DNA of 10,246 nucleotides from an uncultured Acinetobacter sp. (lineage in GTDB: Bacteria > Cyanobacteriota > Vampirovibrionia > Gastranaerophilales > Gastranaerophilaceae), in NCBI GenBank assembly GCA_946623365.1, contig CAMORE010000075.1, positions 1-10,246 on the forward strand, read 5' to 3'. The notes beneath the pieces were generated by a model, which saw nothing but the letters and a program-made list of their open reading frames with translations, did no database searches and had not been told where the DNA came from. Shown piece after piece: positions 5,705 through 10,246 of the stretch. The stretch's first letter is position 1; each line of letters begins with the position of its first letter. A program made the position numbers and the translations under genes.

Positions 5705-6652
5705 ATGGAATCTATTTTAGAAATAAAAAAACTCAATTTATTTTTTGGTAAAAATCAAGCTTTATATGATATTAATTTAAAGCTTGAAAGAGGAATTATA
5801 CATTCGCTTGTCGGAGAATCCGGCTGCGGAAAAACAATGACAGCTATGTCAATAATGCGTTTATTACCAAAATCTGCCATAATAAGAAGCGGTGAAATAG
5901 TATATCATGGCGAAAATATTTTATACTATAAGGAAAAGCAAATGAGAGCACTTAGAGGGCATAAAATTGCTCTTGTGCCTCAAGACCCTATGACATCATT
6001 GAATCCCCTTTTTACAATAGAAAATCAGCTTGTAGAATCTATCAGAACTCATTCAAAAGTATCTTATAAACAGGCTCTAAGAAAAGCAAAAGAAGTTTTG
6101 GATATGGTTAAACTACCTGATATTGAAAACAAGCTTAAATCGTACCCTCATGAATTATCTGGCGGTATGAAGCAAAGAATAATTATAGCAATGGCTTTAG
6201 CAGAAGATGCTGAAATAATTATTGCTGATGAACCTACAACAGCCTTAGATGTTACAATTCAAAAACAAATAATGGATTTAATAAGTGAAATAAAGAAGGA
6301 ACAAGGCACTACTATTTTATTAATATCACATGATTTGGCACTTGTAAGTAATTATACGGATAGAATATCTGTTATGTACTCGGGACACATTGTTGAAGAA
6401 ACTTCCGCACCGGATTTTTTCAGAAATCCGCTCCATCCGTATTCAAAAGCTTTATTAAATTCTTTACCGTCAAAAAATCCGGCATTAAAACTAAAAACTA
6501 TAATCGGTGCTCCGCCAAGTATTCAAGAACAAATATCAGGATGCAAATTCCACCCCAGATGTGAAGCTTGCAAACCGGATATTTGCATAACTCAAAATCC
6601 TGAATTAAAAGAGGTTGATTCAGGACATTATTCTGCTTGTTTATTAAATTGA
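5705..6652 (+). CDS. Oligopeptide/dipeptide-type ABC transporter ATP-binding protein (OppD/DppD family)
   Basis: This is a cytoplasmic ATPase subunit of a peptide or nickel importer. The 315-residue length is typical of OppD/DppD. Motifs are complete: Walker A GESGCGKT (37-44), Q-loop VPQDPMTSLNP with Gln93, signature LSGGMKQR (151-158), Walker B IIIADE (171-176), and His209 in ISHDLALV. The C-terminal oligo_HPY extension follows NPLHPYSKALLNSLP (241-255) and carries a Cys cluster (Cys280, 286, 289, 294, with Cys312 further on) like that reported to bind an iron-sulfur cluster in some DppD/OppD proteins. In-frame TGA 15 bases upstream and the absence of a spaced Shine-Dalgarno site fix the ATG start and suggest leaderless translation. 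No permease, partner ATPase or binding protein is adjacent, so the substrate is unknown. Its tail overlaps topA by 9 bp on the opposite strand. Confidence 0.88.
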   Translation: MESILEIKKLNLFFGKNQALYDINLKLERGIIHSLVGESGCGKTMTAMSIMRLLPKSAIIRSGEIVYHGENILYYKEKQMRALRGHKIALVPQDPMTSLNPLFTIENQLVESIRTHSKVSYKQALRKAKEVLDMVKLPDIENKLKSYPHELSGGMKQRIIIAMALAEDAEIIIADEPTTALDVTIQKQIMDLISEIKKEQGTTILLISHDLALVSNYTDRISVMYSGHIVEETSAPDFFRNPLHPYSKALLNSLPSKNPALKLKTIIGAPPSIQEQISGCKFHPRCEACKPDICITQNPELKEVDSGHYSACLLN

Positions 6653-8968
6653 TTCATCTGAATTGTCTGTATCAGAGTTCTGTTCCATTAACTTTTTATA
6701 AGAACAGGTCCTGCTTGAACATACTTCAAAGATACCATTTTTTGTATTTTTCTTTAATAAAAGTTCTCCGCACTCAGGGCACTTATTGCCGGTTGGTTCA
6801 TCCCACAGCGCATATGAGCAATCGGGATAACGATTACAACCGTAAAATATCTTACCATGCTTTGATTTCTTTTCTATTATAATCCCTTCACCGCATTTAG
6901 GACATTTGACACCTGTTGAACGAACATATTTTTTTCGGTTACCGCATTCTTTACATTCCAGGTATTTGCCGTATGGGCCGATTTTCATACCCATAGCACC
7001 ACCGCACTTATCACATTTTTCATCAACGGTTTGTTCTTCTTTTGGCTCATCGGAACTATTTTCAGAGGTGCTGTCAAGTTCATTCATATTATTAAGCGAA
7101 ATAATTGTCTTGCACTCAGGATATCCTGAGCAACCTAAAAACTGCGTTCCAAACCGGCTTGTTTTTACAAGCATTACTCTTCCACAGTTTGGGCACTTTC
7201 TATCGCTTTCTATAGTTACTCTTTTTGCATCTTTCATAACTGAAGAAACAACTTCCATAAAAGGAGTGTAAAATTCTTGCAAAACTATATTCCAGACAGC
7301 TTTTTTTTCTGCGATTAAGTCCAATTTCTCTTCCATGCCCGCAGTAAATTTATAGTCCATAATATTTGAAAATTGGCTTACCAACTGTTTACATACAGTT
7401 CTTCCCAAAAGTGTAGGAATAAGGGCCTTATCTTTTTTCTCTACATATTTTCTGGTCTGAATTACCGTAATAATTGTAGCATAAGTAGACGGTCTTCCTA
7501 TTCCATGTTCTTCCAATGCTTTAACTAAAGATGCCTCATTGTATCTTGGAGGAGGCTGTGTAAAGTGCTGCTTAGGATTCACTTCTTTACATTTAACCTT
7601 GTCTCCTTCATTTAAATCAGGTATCTTTGCTTCTGCTTCTTGTTCTTCTTCCTCTGCATCATTGTATAATTTCAAAAAGCCGTCAAAAAGAACCTTGCTT
7701 GTCCCTGCTTTTAAATTATAATCGCCTGCTTTTATATCTACGGTTTTATTAGCAATTGTTGCAGGTGCCATCTCTGAAGACATAAATTTTTCCCAAATAA
7801 GCTTATACAACTTATATTGATCCGGCTGCAAATATGGTTTTAAACTTTCAGGAGTCCTTTCCGGATACGATGGTCTTATTGCTTCGTGCGCATCTTGAAC
7901 GTTTTGTTTGCCTTTTACATATACATTTGTCTTTTCGGGATAATATTCTTTTCCGTAATTATTCAATATAAAATCTTTTGCAGCTGCATGAGCATCATCA
8001 GAGATTCTGACACTATCAGTTCTCATATAGGTGATTAAACCAACAGGAGTTCCGTCAATTTCCATACCTTCATATAATTTTTGTGCGACCTGCATTGTTT
8101 TTGAAACCCCAAAACCAAGCTTTGTGCTTGCAGCCCGTTGTAGAGTTGATGTAATAAAAGGTGCCGTCGGTTTTCGTTTCGTTTCTTTTTTGGTAACCTT
8201 TTCTACAGTGCATTCGAGTTCGGGATTTAAGAGAAACTGTTTTATTTTATTTGCTTCTTCTTCATTATTTATATCAATTTTTTTACCTTTGTACTTGTTT
8301 ACTTCCGCTTCAAATAGTTTCCCCTCTTTGTCCATAATCGTATGAATTGACCAATACTCTTTAGGAACAAAAGCCTCTATCTCTTCTTCTCTTTCGCAAA
8401 TCATTCTTAGCGCAACAGACTGCACACGACCTGCCGATAGATGATAATTTCCCAACTGTTTCCATAATACGGGTGATAATTTATAACCTACCAGTTTATC
8501 CAAAATTTGTCTTGTCTGCTGAGCCTTCACTCTGTCCATATCAATTTCTCTTGAGTGAGCAACAGCGTATTTTACTGCTTTTGGAGTGATTTCATTAAAT
8601 TCTATCCTTTGAACTTTTTCATCTCCGACAGGAAGCAGTTCTCTGACATGCCAAGCTATAGCTTCTCCCTCTCTATCAGGGTCAGATGCCAGTAATACTC
8701 TGTCTGAACGTTTTGCAAGTTCACTTAACTTTGTTACCACTTTCTTTTTATCAGGAATAATTACATAAGTCGGTTTGAACCCGTTATGAACATCAAAACC
8801 CAATACATTATCCGGTAAATTTCTGACATGACCGAAACTTGCTTCTATCTGGTATCCGTCACCTAAAATTTTTTTTATTGTTTTAGATTTTGCAGGAGAC
8901 TCAACTATTACCAGTACTTTTTCCTTCTTAGATTTTGTTTCTTTTTTTTCTGCAAGTGATGTTGTCAT
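6644..8968 (-). CDS. topA: DNA topoisomerase I (type IA)
   Basis: TopA relaxes negative supercoils by cutting one strand through a 5'-phosphotyrosine link. Residues are numbered from the upstream TTG at 8989; from the preferred ATG subtract 7. The TOPRIM domain shows VIVESPAK (Glu30) and SDPDREGE with Asp103, Asp105 and Glu107. The active-site Tyr321 lies in GLITYMRTDSVR. HGIGRPSTYATII (495-507) is the conserved domain IV motif. Four C-terminal zinc ribbons follow: Cys599/602/620/626, 659/662/679/682, 696/699/718/724, 737/740/757/762. ATG at 8968 (774 residues) is preferred over TTG at 8989 because GGAGAG lies 13 bases before the ATG and overlaps the TTG. It follows dprA by 32 bp (11 bp if TTG is used), and the two probably share a transcript. 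This is an essential housekeeping gene and looks intact. Confidence 0.95.
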   Translation of the reverse strand: MTTSLAEKKETKSKKEKVLVIVESPAKSKTIKKILGDGYQIEASFGHVRNLPDNVLGFDVHNGFKPTYVIIPDKKKVVTKLSELAKRSDRVLLASDPDREGEAIAWHVRELLPVGDEKVQRIEFNEITPKAVKYAVAHSREIDMDRVKAQQTRQILDKLVGYKLSPVLWKQLGNYHLSAGRVQSVALRMICEREEEIEAFVPKEYWSIHTIMDKEGKLFEAEVNKYKGKKIDINNEEEANKIKQFLLNPELECTVEKVTKKETKRKPTAPFITSTLQRAASTKLGFGVSKTMQVAQKLYEGMEIDGTPVGLITYMRTDSVRISDDAHAAAKDFILNNYGKEYYPEKTNVYVKGKQNVQDAHEAIRPSYPERTPESLKPYLQPDQYKLYKLIWEKFMSSEMAPATIANKTVDIKAGDYNLKAGTSKVLFDGFLKLYNDAEEEEQEAEAKIPDLNEGDKVKCKEVNPKQHFTQPPPRYNEASLVKALEEHGIGRPSTYATIITVIQTRKYVEKKDKALIPTLLGRTVCKQLVSQFSNIMDYKFTAGMEEKLDLIAEKKAVWNIVLQEFYTPFMEVVSSVMKDAKRVTIESDRKCPNCGRVMLVKTSRFGTQFLGCSGYPECKTIISLNNMNELDSTSENSSDEPKEEQTVDEKCDKCGGAMGMKIGPYGKYLECKECGNRKKYVRSTGVKCPKCGEGIIIEKKSKHGKIFYGCNRYPDCSYALWDEPTGNKCPECGELLLKKNTKNGIFEVCSSRTCSYKKLMEQNSDTDNSDESI

Positions 8969-8981
8969 GTTCTTTTTATAT

Positions 8982-8987
8982 CTCTCC
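8982..8987 (-). promoter_or_regulatory. Ribosome binding site deciding the topA start
   Basis: GGAGAG on the minus strand sits 13 bases upstream of the ATG at 8966-8968. The competing TTG start (8987-8989) overlaps this motif and has no purine-rich site of its own upstream, so the ATG is favoured. The 13-base spacing is longer than usual, so some doubt remains. Confidence 0.5.
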
Positions 8988-9000
8988 AATTTTATACTGT

Positions 9001-10089
9001 TTAAACTTTTTTATATCTGTCACCATCGGTAATTTCTATAAAGCCGTCCATTTCCATTAAGGTAAGTGTTTTTAATAATTCTTCGGTTTCTATACCTGTT
9101 TTAGCAAGAAGCTCGTCAAAACCAATCGGTTCAATTTCTATTATATCAAAAAGAGCAGAATATTGCGGAGGAATATTTTTTTTGTTACCGTATGTATTGT
9201 GTGAAGATGTTTTAACTTCCCAATTTAACGCATTTAACACATCTTCGCCTGTAGTAACCATAGTAGCACCGTTTTTAAGAAGTTTATAAACTCCTTCCGT
9301 ATTTTTATTATTAATAGCCCCGGGAATACACATTAACTCCCTGCCTTGTTCCAACGTTAAGTTTGCCGAAATCAATGCTCCGCTTTTTAATGCCGCTTCA
9401 CCTACAACTGTTCCGTAAGAAAGACCTGTTACAATTCTATTTCTTTGAGGGAATCTGAATTTTATCGGTTCAAAAGTAGGATAATATTCGGTTACAATTG
9501 CACCACAACCCTTTTCTAATTTTTCATATAAATCTTTGTTTGAAGAAGGATATTTATAGTCAAATCCGCTTGCTATAACACCTATAGTCTTTAAGTTACT
9601 CTCAATAGCGCTTCTGTGAGCTGTTGCATCAATTCCCTCAGCTAAACCTGAAACTATACAAATATCCGTATTTTGAAAATCTTTTATTACAGATTTTACA
9701 CTGTCTTTTCCGTTTGAACTTGCTCTTCTTGAACCGACAAAAGCTACGGTTCTTTCCATATTACAAGAAAATAAATCTCCTTTGTAATATAAAACCATCG
9801 GTGGATTATGAATTTGACGAAGCATATACGGATATTTGCGATCATCAAACGTTAATACTTTTACCCCGCGTTTTTCAACTTCTTCAAAAATCTTATCTAT
9901 ATTTATTTTATCTCTTAACTTTATAAAAGTTTCCGATTTTTTAACATTAAGTCCTTCAATATTATCAAAATCTTTTTTAGAACAATTAAAAGCTCGTTCA
10001 ATATCCCCATAATAATTGTACAATCTCTGTACAAACATTGAATCAAGTTGTTCCATTGAAGAAAATGCTATCCAATACTTTGTGTTCAT
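9001..10089 (-). CDS. dprA: DNA processing protein DprA (Smf)
   Basis: DprA protects incoming single-stranded DNA and loads RecA on it during natural transformation. It is also widespread in bacteria not known to be competent. The 362 residues include an N-terminal helical SAM/HhH-like part (about 1-75, DIERAFNCSKKDFDNIEGL), the extended Rossmann fold with VGSRRAS (118-124), SGLAEGIDATAH (147-158), FPQRNRIVTGLS (213-224), GALISA and EQGRE (237-251), and a C-terminal winged-helix DprA_WH domain (about 308-362, GFDELLAKTGI...LMEMDGFI). An in-frame TGA 15 bases upstream makes ATG at 10089 the only good start; no spaced Shine-Dalgarno site is seen (GGA abuts the ATG). It is first of the dprA-topA pair. 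With pilT nearby, pilus-driven DNA uptake is conceivable, but comEA/comEC are not in the window. Confidence 0.93.
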   Translation of the reverse strand: MNTKYWIAFSSMEQLDSMFVQRLYNYYGDIERAFNCSKKDFDNIEGLNVKKSETFIKLRDKINIDKIFEEVEKRGVKVLTFDDRKYPYMLRQIHNPPMVLYYKGDLFSCNMERTVAFVGSRRASSNGKDSVKSVIKDFQNTDICIVSGLAEGIDATAHRSAIESNLKTIGVIASGFDYKYPSSNKDLYEKLEKGCGAIVTEYYPTFEPIKFRFPQRNRIVTGLSYGTVVGEAALKSGALISANLTLEQGRELMCIPGAINNKNTEGVYKLLKNGATMVTTGEDVLNALNWEVKTSSHNTYGNKKNIPPQYSALFDIIEIEPIGFDELLAKTGIETEELLKTLTLMEMDGFIEITDGDRYKKV

Positions 10090-10137
10090 TCCAAAATAGT
10101 ATCATAAAAAAATAATTTTACCCTAGATTCATTTTAC

Positions 10138-10165
10138 ATATTACCCGAAAGGTATGATACTTCAA
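10138..10165 (-). promoter_or_regulatory. Weak candidate promoter for dprA-topA
   Basis: On the minus strand TTGAAG (10160-10165) and TAATAT (10138-10143) are 16 bp apart, each four of six consensus bases, predicting a leader of about 40 bases. An alternative -10, TATGAT (10101-10106), would give a near-leaderless transcript but has no matching -35. The remaining upstream sequence is AT-rich without a gene. Confidence 0.25.
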
Positions 10166-10191
10166 AATACATATTCGATTGTCACACTTTA

Positions 10192-10221
10192 TGAATTTGT
10201 TACCTTTTATTAACAAATTCA
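10192..10221. promoter_or_regulatory. 11-bp perfect inverted repeat upstream of dprA
   Basis: TGAATTTGTTA (10192-10202) is matched exactly by TAACAAATTCA (10211-10221) around an 8-base spacer. No U-tract follows on either strand, so a terminator is unlikely. It lies about 100 bp upstream of dprA and near the window edge, so it could be an operator for dprA-topA or for a gene beyond the window. Confidence 0.4.
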
Positions 10222-10246
10222 CGAAAAAATAAATTCAACTTTACAT

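Noticed and set aside
6637..8345. Plus-strand open frames inside topA
   Set aside because: All lie antisense within an intact, motif-complete topA and show no family features.
10142..10154. Small hairpin TACC-CGAAA-GGTA upstream of dprA
   Set aside because: Only 4 bp of stem and no U-tract; expected by chance.
10179..10184. TTGTCA as a plus-strand -35 for a gene beyond the window
   Set aside because: No acceptable -10 at 16-18 bp downstream, and the gene itself is not visible.

Overview
The window is AT-rich bacterial chromosome with eight confident protein genes, no RNA gene and no intact mobile element. Type IV pilus retraction (PilT), a c-di-GMP-type PilZ protein, the MurT/GatD peptidoglycan amidation pathway (GatD), a secreted WG-repeat protein, the dprA-topA pair and REP-like hairpins with a GTAGGTTGGG core together suggest a non-photosynthetic relative of Cyanobacteria (Melainabacteria/Vampirovibrionia, Gastranaerophilales-like gut lineage). 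This is inference from gene content and composition; a Clostridia-like or other low-GC lineage is not excluded.

Positions 1-1401 are the accessory part. A cluster of three REP-like hairpins (58-158) lies just past the 3' end of a minus-strand four-helix membrane protein of unknown function (183-977). Positions 978-1401 are non-coding but structured: two diverged direct copies of an approximately 80-bp unit, each with a GGTGCAAA/TTTGCACC palindrome, then three same-direction TTTGCAC sites one helical turn apart, then a decayed fourth REP-like copy. A plus-strand gene (1402-2334) encodes a secreted protein with a His/Cys-rich N-terminus and about five WG-type repeats.

Positions 2352-5584 form one minus-strand operon read pilZ-like, pilT, recO, gatD. 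pilT-recO and recO-gatD overlap by 8 and 4 bases, so translation is probably coupled. It joins surface motility control (PilZ, PilT) to recombination repair (RecO) and cell-wall amidation (GatD). The GatD partner MurT is not in the window.

A divergent intergenic region (5585-5704) with a 25-bp inverted repeat separates this operon from a plus-strand oligopeptide-type ABC ATPase (5705-6652), which has no permease or binding-protein neighbours here and may be made from a leaderless mRNA. Its 3' end overlaps by 9 bp the 3' end of topA on the other strand.

Positions 6644-10089 are the minus-strand pair dprA-topA, a linkage common in many bacteria. The last 157 bp (10090-10246) carry the presumed dprA promoter region and a strong 11-bp inverted repeat. 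No canonical GC-rich, U-tailed terminator was found; the one candidate is a weak hairpin between the convergent WG-repeat and gatD genes.
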